Assembly: GCF_024320865.1 (NCBI RefSeq)
Contig: NZ_JANDBD010000015.1
Coordinates: 62,001-126,000 of the forward strand
From: Mycolicibacterium arenosum
Lineage (GTDB): Bacteria; Actinomycetota; Actinomycetes; Mycobacteriales; Mycobacteriaceae
Length of the DNA stretch: 64,000 nt
Direction: 5' to 3'
The notes beneath the pieces were generated by a model. It worked only from the letters and a program-made list of their open reading frames with translations, did not search any database and had not been told where the DNA came from. The translations under genes and the position numbers were made by a program. This document shows, in pieces, positions 1 to 8,852 of this stretch (its first letter is position 1; each line of letters begins with the position of its first letter).

Positions 1-41
1 CACCGTGGCGAGGAGAGCATGACTCTCGGATAATCGAATGT

Positions 42-1649
42 ATGTGCGAGGCGTTTCGGGATCCGGCGGGGATGGACGATGCCGCGCTGAACCTCGCGAT
101 CACCGGGTACGCGCGCGCCGAGGCCGCGACCGCCGGACACCGACTGGCCGCGATCGCCGAACTGGTCGACCGGCGGCTGGGTACCGAGTTGGCGCTCTCG
201 CGGGAACGCTCGGCCTGCGACGCGTGGGATTGCTGTGCTGCCGAGATCGCCGCCGACCTGATCGTCAGCCACCGCACGGCCTCGGGGTTGATGTATCAGG
301 CCCTGGACCTGCGCGACCGGATCCCCCTGACCGGGGACCTGCTGCGCCTCGGCGACATCACCCTGAAGGTGGCGGCCACCGCGTCGTGGCGCACCCAGCT
401 GATCGTCGACCCCGACGCGCTGGCCCGGGTGGACGCCGACCTCGCCGCGGTGGCCACCCGGTGGGGCGGCTACTCCGAGCAGAAACTCTGCGATGCGATC
501 GACGCCGCGATCGAACGCCACGACCCCGATGCGGTGCGCCGGTTCCGGACCGCGCAGAGATCGTTGAACATCGCGTTCGGTAAACCCGACGACGCCACCG
601 GCACCCGATCCATCTACGGACGGGTCAGTGCCCTGGACGCCGAGCTGACCGACCGCCGCCTGGACGCCATGGCGGCATCGGTGTGTCCCGAGGATCCGCG
701 CAGCCACGGCGAGCGTCGCGTGGCCGCCCTCGGGATCATCAACGCCGGCGGCGATCACCTGCCGTGTCTGTGCGGATCGGCGGACTGCCCGGCCACCGGG
801 CCCGACGCCCGCGGTAAGCACTTCGAGATCCTCGTCCTCACCGACAACCCCCACCCCGCCGACGGCCCGGCACCCGAGGCACCCGACGACGGCCCAGACG
901 ACGGTGGGCCGCGCTACGACCCGGACTACGACTGGGAACACCACTGGACCGACGAAGCGCCACCCGAGGATGCCGACGGCGTCGACGACGCCGATTGCGA
1001 GACAGCTGCTTCCACCCCCGCGACCACCGCCCCGTGTGGCTACACCGCGATCGTCGCCGGCGGGAGCGTCCTGCCCGCCGCGCTGCTGGCCGACCTGTGC
1101 CGGATGGGCGCGAGCATCCGCACCATCGCCACCCCGGAGGAGGTGACCGCCGAGATCCGCTACCGGCCCTCTATCGCGACCCAACGCCTCGTACGGGCCC
1201 GCGACATGACATGCCGCTTCCTCGGCTGCGATCACCCGGCCGAATACGCCGACCTCGACCACACCGTCCCCTACGGCCGCCCCGGCGGGCTGACCCATCC
1301 GGGCAACATCGCCACGCTGTGCCGAAAACATCACCTGCTCAAGACGTTCTGGGTCGGTGAGGGCGGCTGGAGTACTCAGCAGCTCGCCGACGGCACGATC
1401 GTGTGGACGAGTCCATCGGGGCTGAAACACCGAGCGCCGCCGGGCTCGCGGATCTCCTTCCCGAACTGGGACCCCACCACACCACTACCGGACACCCCGA
1501 CACCGGTGGTCACCGAACCCACCCCCGGCCGCGACCTGCGCATGCCCACCCGCCGACGCACCCGCGCCCAACAACGCGCCGCGAGCATCACCGCCGAACG
1601 ACGACGCAACCACGAAGACCGCCTCGCCCAGAGCACCGCACCGTTCTGA
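42..1649 (+). CDS. DUF222 / HNH endonuclease domain protein (13E12 family)
   Basis: The 535-residue protein has the layout of the actinobacterial DUF222 family, called the 13E12 repeat family in M. tuberculosis: an alpha-helical N-terminal DUF222 region (about residues 10-300), an acidic low-complexity linker rich in D, P and E (about 275-325), and a C-terminal HNH nuclease domain (about 385-435). The HNH part shows CRFLGCDHPA, DLDHTVPYG, a GG.TH..N segment and LCRKHHLLK, which supply the expected metal-binding Cys and His residues. The tail is basic. The start ATG sits inside an imperfect palindrome, typical of this family. The family is often found in several copies per genome; its DNA target and function are unknown. 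Nuclease activity is inferred from the motif only. Confidence 0.88.
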   Translation: MCEAFRDPAGMDDAALNLAITGYARAEAATAGHRLAAIAELVDRRLGTELALSRERSACDAWDCCAAEIAADLIVSHRTASGLMYQALDLRDRIPLTGDLLRLGDITLKVAATASWRTQLIVDPDALARVDADLAAVATRWGGYSEQKLCDAIDAAIERHDPDAVRRFRTAQRSLNIAFGKPDDATGTRSIYGRVSALDAELTDRRLDAMAASVCPEDPRSHGERRVAALGIINAGGDHLPCLCGSADCPATGPDARGKHFEILVLTDNPHPADGPAPEAPDDGPDDGGPRYDPDYDWEHHWTDEAPPEDADGVDDADCETAASTPATTAPCGYTAIVAGGSVLPAALLADLCRMGASIRTIATPEEVTAEIRYRPSIATQRLVRARDMTCRFLGCDHPAEYADLDHTVPYGRPGGLTHPGNIATLCRKHHLLKTFWVGEGGWSTQQLADGTIVWTSPSGLKHRAPPGSRISFPNWDPTTPLPDTPTPVVTEPTPGRDLRMPTRRRTRAQQRAASITAERRRNHEDRLAQSTAPF

Positions 1650-1724
1650 ACAGGTGACACCCGCAGCTCGCGCCGATCCTGTTCGGGCTCATGGATGTTC
1701 ACGGCCCCGTGAGATACTTTCCGG

Positions 1725-2132
1725 GTGACCGACAGCACGCCGACGGTGATCAGGGTCGCCGCAGCGGTGATCGTGGACGACTTCGGTCGCATCCTGCTGG
1801 TACGCAAGCGCGGGACAGCCGCGTTCATGCAACCCGGCGGCAAGATCAGGCCCGGCGAAACGCCCGTCGAGGCCCTGCACCGCGAGGTCACCGAGGAGCT
1901 CGACGTCGGCATCGTCGCCGAATCGGTGCGCTTCCTGGGACGGCACGTCGCACCGGCTGCCAACGAACCGGATCACACCGTCGAGGCCGAGCTCTTCCTG
2001 GTGCGTCCCATCGGCACTCCCCAAGCCTCCGCCGAGATCGACGAACTTCTCTGGGTCGATCCGGCTGCACCCGGTGACATCGAACTCGCGCCGCTCACCC
2101 GAAACGCAGTGCTGACGCTCGTGTGTGAGTGA
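1725..2132 (+). CDS. Nudix hydrolase
   Basis: A 135-residue single-domain Nudix protein. The Nudix box is complete: GGKIRPGETPVEAL followed by HREVTEEL, giving the G-x5-E-x7-REVTEEL pattern whose glutamates bind the catalytic divalent metal. Such enzymes hydrolyse nucleoside diphosphates linked to another group, but the substrate cannot be read from the sequence. The GTG start directly follows a short GC-rich stretch without a clear ribosome-binding site, so a leaderless or near-leaderless message is possible. It converges on the GntR gene with a 3-nt gap. Confidence 0.85.
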   Translation: MTDSTPTVIRVAAAVIVDDFGRILLVRKRGTAAFMQPGGKIRPGETPVEALHREVTEELDVGIVAESVRFLGRHVAPAANEPDHTVEAELFLVRPIGTPQASAEIDELLWVDPAAPGDIELAPLTRNAVLTLVCE

Positions 2133-2135
2133 TCG

Positions 2136-2855
2136 TCAGTCCAGGAAGCCGTGCAGCAGCGACGCCGACCCCCAGACGTGTGCCGCCATCGCATCCGCCG
2201 CGCCGTCGCCGTCACCGGCGAGGATTCTCATCACGATGGCCTCGTGCTGCTCGTCGGAGTGCGCGATGTTACGAGGCACCATCGGGATGTGGTCGAGCAT
2301 CTCATTGAGCCGCATGCGGTTCTCGGCCACCAGCGGCACCAGCGACGGCACCCCCGCCGCCTCGGCGATCGCGAGGTGCAGCCGCGAGTCGAGCCTTCGG
2401 TAGTCCTCCGGTGCGGCGTTGCGTACGTCGAGGTGCTTGGCCCACAATGCCTCTCGTTCGGCAGCGGTCATGGTGCGACCCGCGGCGATCCGCGCGGCAC
2501 CGCATTCGAGGATCTCGCGCAGCCGCAGCGTGTCGTCGATGTCGTTGCGGCTGAACCGGACTCCGTCCCCGCTCGGCTTGGGCAGCTCGTCAGCCAGGAA
2601 GGTGCCGCCGTACCGGCCGCGTCGGGACACCAGATACCCGGCTTCGGCGAGTGACTTGATCGCCTCGCGTACGGTGTCGCGGCTGACGCCCAGGCGTACG
2701 GCCAACTCGCGTTCCGGCGGCAACGACTGGCCCGGTTCGAACACACCGAGCCGGATCGTCTCGAGCAACCGCGCGACCGTGTCCTCGAACGCGTTCCCGA
2801 GCCGGACCGGGCGCAGCAGCGTCTCACTCGTCGGCTGCGGATCCGGCTCGGTCAC
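2136..2855 (-). CDS. GntR/FadR-family transcriptional regulator
   Basis: A 239-residue regulator with an N-terminal winged helix of the GntR type (about residues 20-90; PPERELAVRLGVSRDTVREA is the recognition helix region) and a C-terminal all-helical FCD ligand-binding domain (about 100-235). It starts with GTG 9 nt after the SDR stop codon, as the last gene of the glnA4-like operon. A plausible role is ligand-responsive control of this operon and the divergent permease through the repeats at 7111-7201. That link is inferred from context; the ligand is unknown. Confidence 0.9.
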   Translation of the reverse strand: MTEPDPQPTSETLLRPVRLGNAFEDTVARLLETIRLGVFEPGQSLPPERELAVRLGVSRDTVREAIKSLAEAGYLVSRRGRYGGTFLADELPKPSGDGVRFSRNDIDDTLRLREILECGAARIAAGRTMTAAEREALWAKHLDVRNAAPEDYRRLDSRLHLAIAEAAGVPSLVPLVAENRMRLNEMLDHIPMVPRNIAHSDEQHEAIVMRILAGDGDGAADAMAAHVWGSASLLHGFLD

Positions 2856-2864
2856 GTCAGGCCG

Positions 2865-3638
2865 TCACAGCGGAGTGACGTAGTGGCCGGTGATGCCGCC
2901 GTCGACGAGGAACGTCGACCCGGTGATGAACGAGGCGTCGTCACTGGCCAGGAACGTCACCGCGGCCGCGAGCTCGTCGGGTTCGGCGAACCGTCCCATC
3001 GGCACGTGGACCAGCCGCCGCGCGGCCCGCTCCGGATCCTTGGCGAACAGCTCCTGCAGCAGTGGGGTGTTCACCGGCCCCGGGCACAACGCGTTGACCC
3101 GAATCCCCTGTCGCGCGTATTGGATTCCGAGCTCGCGGGACATCGCGAGCACGCCGCCCTTGGACGCGGTGTACGAGATCTGCGATGTCGCCGATCCGTT
3201 CACCGCCACGAACGAGGCGGTGTTGACGATCGATCCCTTCTGCGCCGGGACCATGTGACGCAGTGCCGCCTTGCAGCAGAAGAACACCGACTTCAGATTG
3301 ATGTCCTGAACCCGGTCCCACGCGTCGATACCGGTCACCTCGATCAGGTCGTCCTCTGGAGGACTGATACCAGCGTTGTTGAACGCGATGTCGACCGAGC
3401 CGTGCTCCTCGGCCGCCGTGTCGAACAGCGCGTCCACCTCGACCTGATCCGACACGTCGACCTTGACGAACGTTCCGTTCAGGTCGTCGGCGACGGTCTT
3501 GCCGGTCTTCGGATCGATGTCACCGATGACGATGGTGGCGCCCTCGGCGCGCATCCGCTTGGCCGTGGCCAGCCCGATGCCGCTGGCGCCTCCGGTGATG
3601 ACGGCGACCTTGCCCGCCAGCCGCTGGGTCAGATCCAC
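2865..3638 (-). CDS. Short-chain dehydrogenase/reductase (Rv2857c-like)
   Basis: A 257-residue classical SDR. It shows the TGGASGIGLA nucleotide-binding loop, the NNAG motif, the catalytic Ser with YTASK (Tyr and Lys), and the C-terminal TGSTFLVDGG signature. The acidic residue after beta-strand 2 (VIGDID) suggests NAD(H) preference. It begins with GTG overlapping the aldehyde dehydrogenase stop by one base (TAGTG), so translation is coupled. The equivalent gene lies in the same place in M. tuberculosis. Its substrate in the amine pathway is unknown; an aldehyde or hydroxy-acid intermediate would fit. Confidence 0.9.
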   Translation of the reverse strand: MDLTQRLAGKVAVITGGASGIGLATAKRMRAEGATIVIGDIDPKTGKTVADDLNGTFVKVDVSDQVEVDALFDTAAEEHGSVDIAFNNAGISPPEDDLIEVTGIDAWDRVQDINLKSVFFCCKAALRHMVPAQKGSIVNTASFVAVNGSATSQISYTASKGGVLAMSRELGIQYARQGIRVNALCPGPVNTPLLQELFAKDPERAARRLVHVPMGRFAEPDELAAAVTFLASDDASFITGSTFLVDGGITGHYVTPL

Positions 3639-4996
3639 TACTTTTCTCCGATCGCAAAGAAGACGTTCTTGGTTTCCGTGAAGTGCAGCGGCGCATCGGG
3701 TCCGAGCTCGCGCCCGAGCCCCGACTGCTTGAAGCCGCCGAACGGCGTGTTGTACCGCACCGACGAGTGCGAGTTGACGCTCAGGTTGCCCGACTCGACG
3801 GCGTGTGACACGCGCATCGCCCGCGACAGGTTCTCGGTCCAGATCGACCCGGACAAACCGTACGGCGTGTCGTTGGCGAGCTCGATCGCATCGGCCTCGT
3901 CCTCGAACGGCAGCACCGTCACGACGGGGCCGAAGATCTCCTCGGTCACCGATCGGTCGGTGCGCGCCGGGGTGAGCACCGTGGGCGCGAACCAGTAACC
4001 GGGTCCCGACGGTGCGGAGCCCTGAAACGCGATCGGTGCACCGTCGGGAACGTAGGACGACACCGTCTCCCAGTGCGGTTTCGACACCAGCGGGCCCATC
4101 TCGGTCTCCCGCGCCGCCGGGTCACCGACGACGACGCCCTTGACAGCCGGCTCGAACAGTTCCATGAAGCGGTCGTAGACGTTGCGCTGCACCAGGATCC
4201 GGCTTCGCGCGCAGCAGTCCTGCCCGGCGTTGTCGAAGACACCGTAGGGCGCTGTTGCGGCGGCCTTCTCGAGATCGCAGTCGTCGAACACGATGTTCGC
4301 GCTCTTGCCACCCAGCTCGAGGGTCACCCGCTTCACCTGTGCCGCAGCGCCCGCCATCACCCGCATGCCCACTTCGGTGGACCCGGTGAAGACGATCTTG
4401 CGGACGTCGGGATGGGTGATGAACCGCTCCCCCACCACCGACCCCTTGCCGGGCAGCACCTGGAACAGCCCCTCGGGCAGCCCCGCCTCCAGCGCCAGCT
4501 CGCCCAGCCGCATCGTGGTGAGCGGCGTGATCTCGGCCGGCTTGACCAGCACCGCGTTGCCCGCGGCGAGTGCCGGAACGAAGCCCCACGCGGCGATCGT
4601 CATCGGGAAGTTCCACGGGGCGATCACGGCGACGACGCCGAGCGGCTCGTTGAACGTGACGTCGATACCTCCCGCGACGGGAATCTGCTGACCCAGAAGA
4701 CGTTCCGGACTTGCTGAGTAGTACGTCAGCACGTCGCGGACGTGCCCCGCCTCCCACTCGGCATTGCCGATCACGTGTCCGGAGTTCGCAACTTCCAGCG
4801 CGGCGAGCTCGCCGATGTGGCTGTCCACCGCCGCGGCGAAAGACCTGAGCGCGCCGGCCCTCTCGCTGGGTGCGGCTGCGGCCCACCGCTTCTGCGCGAT
4901 GGCCGCGCGTGCGACCGCGTCATCGACGGCGTCGACCTCCAGCAGATCGACGGTGCGCAGCACCTCTTCGGTCGCCGGGTTGATCAGCGGGGTCAT
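3638..4996 (-). CDS. NAD(P)-dependent aldehyde dehydrogenase (Rv2858c/AldC-like)
   Basis: A 452-residue ALDH. The general-base region LELGGKSANIVF and the catalytic cysteine region GQDCCARSRILV are intact, as is APWNFPM near residue 130. The ATG at 4996 was chosen because it overlaps the stop of the upstream amidotransferase by 4 nt (ATGA) and begins TPLINPATEE, a normal ALDH N-terminus; the open frame extends upstream but only as out-of-frame shadow of the neighbour. In gamma-glutamylated polyamine pathways an ALDH of this kind oxidises the gamma-glutamyl aminoaldehyde to the acid. That role is inferred from the neighbours glnA4 and the peptidase C26 gene. Confidence 0.92.
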   Translation of the reverse strand: MTPLINPATEEVLRTVDLLEVDAVDDAVARAAIAQKRWAAAAPSERAGALRSFAAAVDSHIGELAALEVANSGHVIGNAEWEAGHVRDVLTYYSASPERLLGQQIPVAGGIDVTFNEPLGVVAVIAPWNFPMTIAAWGFVPALAAGNAVLVKPAEITPLTTMRLGELALEAGLPEGLFQVLPGKGSVVGERFITHPDVRKIVFTGSTEVGMRVMAGAAAQVKRVTLELGGKSANIVFDDCDLEKAAATAPYGVFDNAGQDCCARSRILVQRNVYDRFMELFEPAVKGVVVGDPAARETEMGPLVSKPHWETVSSYVPDGAPIAFQGSAPSGPGYWFAPTVLTPARTDRSVTEEIFGPVVTVLPFEDEADAIELANDTPYGLSGSIWTENLSRAMRVSHAVESGNLSVNSHSSVRYNTPFGGFKQSGLGRELGPDAPLHFTETKNVFFAIGEK

Positions 4997-5736
4997 CGGA
5001 TCCTCTCTGTTGCGTATCCAGCGGCCGCCTGCACCACCGCGGCGAAGAGCCGGAGGTCGTCCAGCCGCTCCTCCGGATGCCACTGGACGGCCAGCACGAA
5101 ATCGTCGCCCGGAATCTCGACCGCCTCGATGACCCCGTCGGTGACGTCCAGTGCCGACACGATCAGGCCCTCGCCGAGGCGATCGATCGCCTGGTGGTGG
5201 TAGCACTGCGCGTCGGACGATTCACCGATGACAGTGGCGAGCCGGGTGCCCGGCACGGTGCGCACCGACGACGTCGTGAAGACCGCGTTACCCGGCTGGT
5301 GCCGGGTGTGGCCGATGACGTCGGGAAGGTGCTGATGCAGAGTGCCGCCGAACGCGACGTTGACGACCTGGGCACCTCGACAGATGCCGAGCACCGGCAG
5401 CCTGCGCGCCAAAGCCCTTCGCAGCAGGATGAATTCCCACGCGTCGCGGTCTCGTGCCGGCTGGTCGGTGGTGGGGTGCGCGGGCTGCCCGTAGGTCGCC
5501 GGGTCGACGTCGCGACCGCCGGTGATGACCAGCCCGTCGAGCCCGTCGAGCACCCGGTCGGCGACGGAGTCGTCGACCGGTTGCGGCGGCAGCAGCGTCG
5601 CGATGCCACCGGCGCGCGTGACGCCCTCGAGGTAGATGGCGGGCAGGAAGCTGGCGGTGACGTCCCAGACGCCGGTCTGGGCACGTTGCAGGTAGGTGGT
5701 CAGGCCGAGGACGGGCCTAGAGTCGTTCGAAGCCAC
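4993..5736 (-). CDS. Class I glutamine amidotransferase-like gamma-glutamyl hydrolase (peptidase C26, PuuD-like; Rv2859c)
   Basis: A 247-residue peptidase C26 protein. The nucleophile elbow GICRGAQ holds the catalytic Cys, and QWHPEE holds the His and Glu of the triad. PuuD-type enzymes release glutamate from gamma-glutamyl-GABA, the last step of putrescine catabolism through gamma-glutamyl intermediates. The GTG start lies 20 nt inside the end of the glutamine synthetase gene and is preceded by GGGAGCGG, so it is probably translationally coupled. The exact gamma-glutamyl substrate is not readable from the sequence. Confidence 0.88.
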   Translation of the reverse strand: MASNDSRPVLGLTTYLQRAQTGVWDVTASFLPAIYLEGVTRAGGIATLLPPQPVDDSVADRVLDGLDGLVITGGRDVDPATYGQPAHPTTDQPARDRDAWEFILLRRALARRLPVLGICRGAQVVNVAFGGTLHQHLPDVIGHTRHQPGNAVFTTSSVRTVPGTRLATVIGESSDAQCYHHQAIDRLGEGLIVSALDVTDGVIEAVEIPGDDFVLAVQWHPEERLDDLRLFAAVVQAAAGYATERIR

Positions 5737-7081
5737 GCACCCGCTCCCAGTCGGTGACCGCCGAGTTGAACGCGGTGAGCTCCACTTTCGCGTTGTTCAG
5801 GTAGTGGTCGACGACGTCGTCGCCGAACGCGGTGCGCGCGACGTCCGAGCCGTTGAAGAGCTCGGCGGCCTCGGCCATCGTCGTCGGAAGCCGTTGCGCG
5901 CCTCCGGTGTAGGCGTTGCCCGAACAGGCCTCCTCGAGTTCGAGGCCCTGGTCGATACCGTGCAGGCCACCCGCGATCAGAGCCGCGACCGCCAGATACT
6001 GGTTGACGTCGCCACCCGGCGCACGACACTCCATCCGCATACCGTGGCCGTGCCCGACCACGCGCAGCGCGCACGTCCGGTTGTCGATGCCCCAGGCGAC
6101 GGCGGTTGGCGCGAAGCTGCCGTCCACGAACCGCTTGTAGGAGTTGATGTTCGGTGCGTAGAACAGCGTGAACTCGCGCAGTGTCGCGATCTGGCCCGCG
6201 ACGAAGCTGCGGAACATCGTCGACATCCCCAGGTCGTCGGCGTCGTCGGCGAACACCGCCGTGCCGTCCGTCCCGCGGAACGAGATGTGGATGTGGCAGC
6301 TGTTGCCCTCGCGCTGATCGAATTTGGCCATGAAGGTCAGGCTCTTGCCGTGCTTGTCGGCGATCTCCTTGGCACCGTTCTTGTAGATCGTGTGGTTGTC
6401 GCACGTGGTGAGCGCCTCGTCGTAGCGGAACCCGATCTCCTGCTGGCCGAGGTTGCACTCCCCCTTGACCCCCTCGCAGTACATGCCCGCGCCCTCCATC
6501 CCCACCCGGATGTCGTGCAGCAGTGGCTCCATCCTGGTGGAGGCCAGCATCGCGTAGTCGATGTTGTAGTCGGTGGCGGGCGTGAGGTCGCGGTACCCGG
6601 CCTTCCACGCCTCCCGGTACCCGGTGTCGAACACCATGAACTCGAGTTCGGTTGCGGCGACGGCGGTCATGCCCCGTTCGGCGAGGCGGTCGAGTTGCCT
6701 GCGCAGGATGCTCCGCGGCGCCTGCACGACGGGTGTGCCGTCGGTCCACGACAGGTCGGCCATCACCTGCGCGGTGCGGGACAGCCACGGCAGCAGGCGC
6801 AGTGTCGAGAAGTCCGGCGTCATGACCATGTCGCCGTATCCGGTCTCCCAACTCGAGATCGCATACCCGTCGACGGTGTTGTTGTCGACATCGACGGCGA
6901 GCAGGTAGTTGCAGCACTCCGCGCCGTGCGCCACGACGTCGTCGAGGAACAGCCGGGCCGAGATCCGTTTGCCGGTGAGGCGCCCCTGCATGTCGGCGAA
7001 GGCCACGATCACCGTGTCCACCTCGCCAGCGGCGATGAGCTTCTCGAGGTCGGCTTTGCTCAGCGGTGGCTGATCGCTCAC
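5717..7081 (-). CDS. glnA4: Glutamine synthetase-like gamma-glutamyl ligase (GlnA4; Rv2860c orthologue)
   Basis: A 454-residue member of the glutamine synthetase superfamily. The N-terminal beta-grasp region is followed by the catalytic barrel with ATELEFMVFD, NSCHIHISF, NRTCALRV and MECRAPGGDVNQYLA. The GTG at 7081 is preferred because AGAGGAG lies 7-8 nt upstream and the length matches Rv2860c; an earlier ATG at 7150 would add 23 unusual residues. Divergent GlnA paralogues in actinobacteria ligate glutamate to polyamines or ethanolamine rather than to ammonia, and the neighbouring C26 hydrolase and ALDH support such a pathway here. The amine cannot be named. It is the first gene of a five-gene operon ending with the GntR regulator. 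Confidence 0.9.
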   Translation of the reverse strand: MSDQPPLSKADLEKLIAAGEVDTVIVAFADMQGRLTGKRISARLFLDDVVAHGAECCNYLLAVDVDNNTVDGYAISSWETGYGDMVMTPDFSTLRLLPWLSRTAQVMADLSWTDGTPVVQAPRSILRRQLDRLAERGMTAVAATELEFMVFDTGYREAWKAGYRDLTPATDYNIDYAMLASTRMEPLLHDIRVGMEGAGMYCEGVKGECNLGQQEIGFRYDEALTTCDNHTIYKNGAKEIADKHGKSLTFMAKFDQREGNSCHIHISFRGTDGTAVFADDADDLGMSTMFRSFVAGQIATLREFTLFYAPNINSYKRFVDGSFAPTAVAWGIDNRTCALRVVGHGHGMRMECRAPGGDVNQYLAVAALIAGGLHGIDQGLELEEACSGNAYTGGAQRLPTTMAEAAELFNGSDVARTAFGDDVVDHYLNNAKVELTAFNSAVTDWERVRGFERL

Positions 7082-7110
7082 GTTCGCTCCTCTTCGCGGT
7101 CGATGATGAC

Positions 7111-7201
7111 GACAATTAGACCATTGGAGACGGGTTTTCAGCAGACTCACAGGTCGCCGTTACGCGGTCTTCATTGTCAAAGGTAGGACACCAGACCTTT
7201 G
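7111..7201. promoter_or_regulatory. Candidate operator region between glnA4 operon and permease
   Basis: The 169-nt divergent gap holds three related elements: GACA-ATT-AGACC at 7111-7122, its inverted relative GGTCT-TC-ATTGTC at 7166-7178, and GACA-CC-AGACC at 7187-7197. The first lies in CAAT-N6-ATTG. The third lies inside an inverted repeat CAAAGGT-N10-ACCTTTG (7178-7201). These are natural candidates for the GntR protein encoded at the operon end. Spacing within the elements varies by 1-2 nt, so the binding unit is uncertain. Confidence 0.45.
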
Positions 7202-7250
7202 GCATCCTATTGTGCCTCTAGGCCAAGCGGCTGCCGAAAAGGAGAACACA

Positions 7251-8825
7251 GTGCCAGAGGGTCACGAAATTCTGGACGAGGACGAAAAGCACCTCGCCTC
7301 GTTGGGTTACACCCAGGAGCTGAACCGCACGTGGTCGGGCTTCAGCAACTTCGCCATCTCGTTCTCGATCATCTCGATCCTGGCGGGCTGCTTCACGTCG
7401 TTCGGCCTCGGCTGGAACAACGGCGGACCAGCGGCCATCGCCTGGGGCTGGCCGATCGTCTCCGTCTTCATCCTGATGATCGGACTGTGCATGTCCGAAC
7501 TCGTCTCGGCCTACCCCACGTCGGGTGGAATCTATTGGTGGGCAGCCAAACTCGGGGGCGCGAAGGCCGGTTTCTACACCGGATGGCTGAACCTCATCGG
7601 CCTGATCGCCATCCTGGCGTCGGTGGCGTACGGTTCAGCGACGTTCCTGGACCTGACGCTCAGCACGTTCAGCGAGACCTGGGCCGAGGGCTACAGCCTG
7701 ACCCGCGTCTTCGTGATGTTCCTGGTCATCCTGGTCCTGGTGGCGACCATCAACATCTTCTCCTCGCACCTGCTCGCCGTCATCAACAACATCTCGGTGT
7801 GGTGGCACGTCGCGGGCGCGATCACCGTGGTCGGAATCCTGTGGCTGCTACCCGAGCAGCACGCCAGCTTCAGCGACGTGTTCGCGACGACGGTCAACAA
7901 CACCGGCTTCTTCGGCGGCGAGACCGGCATCGCCTTCATCTTCTTCGTGCTGCCGATCTCGGCGATCCTGACCCAGTACACGATCACCGGGTACGACGCG
8001 TCGGCGCACCTCTCCGAGGAGACCAAGAGCGCGGCCGACGGTGCGGCCAAAGGCATTTGGCGGTCGATCTTCTACTCGTCGATCGGCGGCTGGATCCTGC
8101 TGCTGACGTTCCTGTTCGCCGTGCAGGACGTCGACGAGGTGACCGCGGGCGGCGGTGCGGTGGCGGTGATCTTCGGCCAGGCGCTCGACAGCCAGTGGAT
8201 GGGCATCGTGCTGCTGATCTCGACGGCCGGTCAGCTCTTCTGCACCACGGCCTGCCAGACCAGCGCGTCGCGCATGCTGTTCGCGTTCAGCCGCGATCGC
8301 GCCGTGCCCGGCCACCAGCTGTGGTCGAAGGTCAACGCGAACAAGATCCCCGCCAACGCCGTCATCGTCACGGCGACGCTCGCGGCGGTCATCACGCTGC
8401 CCGCACTCGTCGAGGTCGACATCAACGGCGCACCAGTGCCCATCGCGTTCTTCGCAGTGGTGTCGATCGGCGTCGTCGGGCTGTACCTGTGCTTCGCGGT
8501 GCCGATCTACTACCGCTGGAAGGCCGGGGACGACTTCCCGGTCGGCAAGTGGAACCTGCGCGGTCACCACAAGTGGATGGCGCCGCTCGCGCTGATCGAG
8601 ATCCTGCTGACGTCGTTCATCGCGCTGTGGCCGACGTCGAACCTCGGTGCGCCGTGGGATCCGGGCTTCGAGTGGAAGTACGTGAACTACACGCCGCTTC
8701 TGGTCGGCGGCGTGCTGATCCTGCTCTACATCTACTGGCACGTGTCGGTGAAGAACTGGTTCACCGGCCCGATCAAGCAGGTCGAGCTGACCGCTGACGG
8801 CAAGGAAGTCATCGTCGACAAGTAA
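7251..8825 (+). CDS. APC-superfamily amino acid/amine permease
   Basis: A 524-residue integral membrane protein with about 12 hydrophobic segments beginning near residue 35, and the APC-type first-helix region (FSNFAISFSIISILAG) followed by WPIVSVFILMIGLCMSE. It resembles the GABA/choline permease group. The GTG at 7251 was chosen because AAAAGGAG lies just upstream; the ATT/ATG-like codons further upstream have no ribosome-binding site. It is transcribed away from glnA4 across the shared regulatory gap, so it is likely the uptake system for the amine handled by that operon. Confidence 0.9.
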   Translation: MPEGHEILDEDEKHLASLGYTQELNRTWSGFSNFAISFSIISILAGCFTSFGLGWNNGGPAAIAWGWPIVSVFILMIGLCMSELVSAYPTSGGIYWWAAKLGGAKAGFYTGWLNLIGLIAILASVAYGSATFLDLTLSTFSETWAEGYSLTRVFVMFLVILVLVATINIFSSHLLAVINNISVWWHVAGAITVVGILWLLPEQHASFSDVFATTVNNTGFFGGETGIAFIFFVLPISAILTQYTITGYDASAHLSEETKSAADGAAKGIWRSIFYSSIGGWILLLTFLFAVQDVDEVTAGGGAVAVIFGQALDSQWMGIVLLISTAGQLFCTTACQTSASRMLFAFSRDRAVPGHQLWSKVNANKIPANAVIVTATLAAVITLPALVEVDINGAPVPIAFFAVVSIGVVGLYLCFAVPIYYRWKAGDDFPVGKWNLRGHHKWMAPLALIEILLTSFIALWPTSNLGAPWDPGFEWKYVNYTPLLVGGVLILLYIYWHVSVKNWFTGPIKQVELTADGKEVIVDK

Positions 8826-8852
8826 CCGCACGCGACCGACTGGCCGCCGGGA

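Noticed and set aside
1648..1684. GAACAGG...CCTGTTC inverted repeat after the DUF222 gene as a terminator
   Set aside because: Arms of only 7 bp, a 23-nt loop and no T run; too weak to support.
5700..7115. Long open frames opposite and offset to glnA4 (up to about 490 codons)
   Set aside because: They are G+C-driven shadow frames: composition is Arg/Gly/His-rich and no family motif appears, while the glnA4 frame has full motifs.
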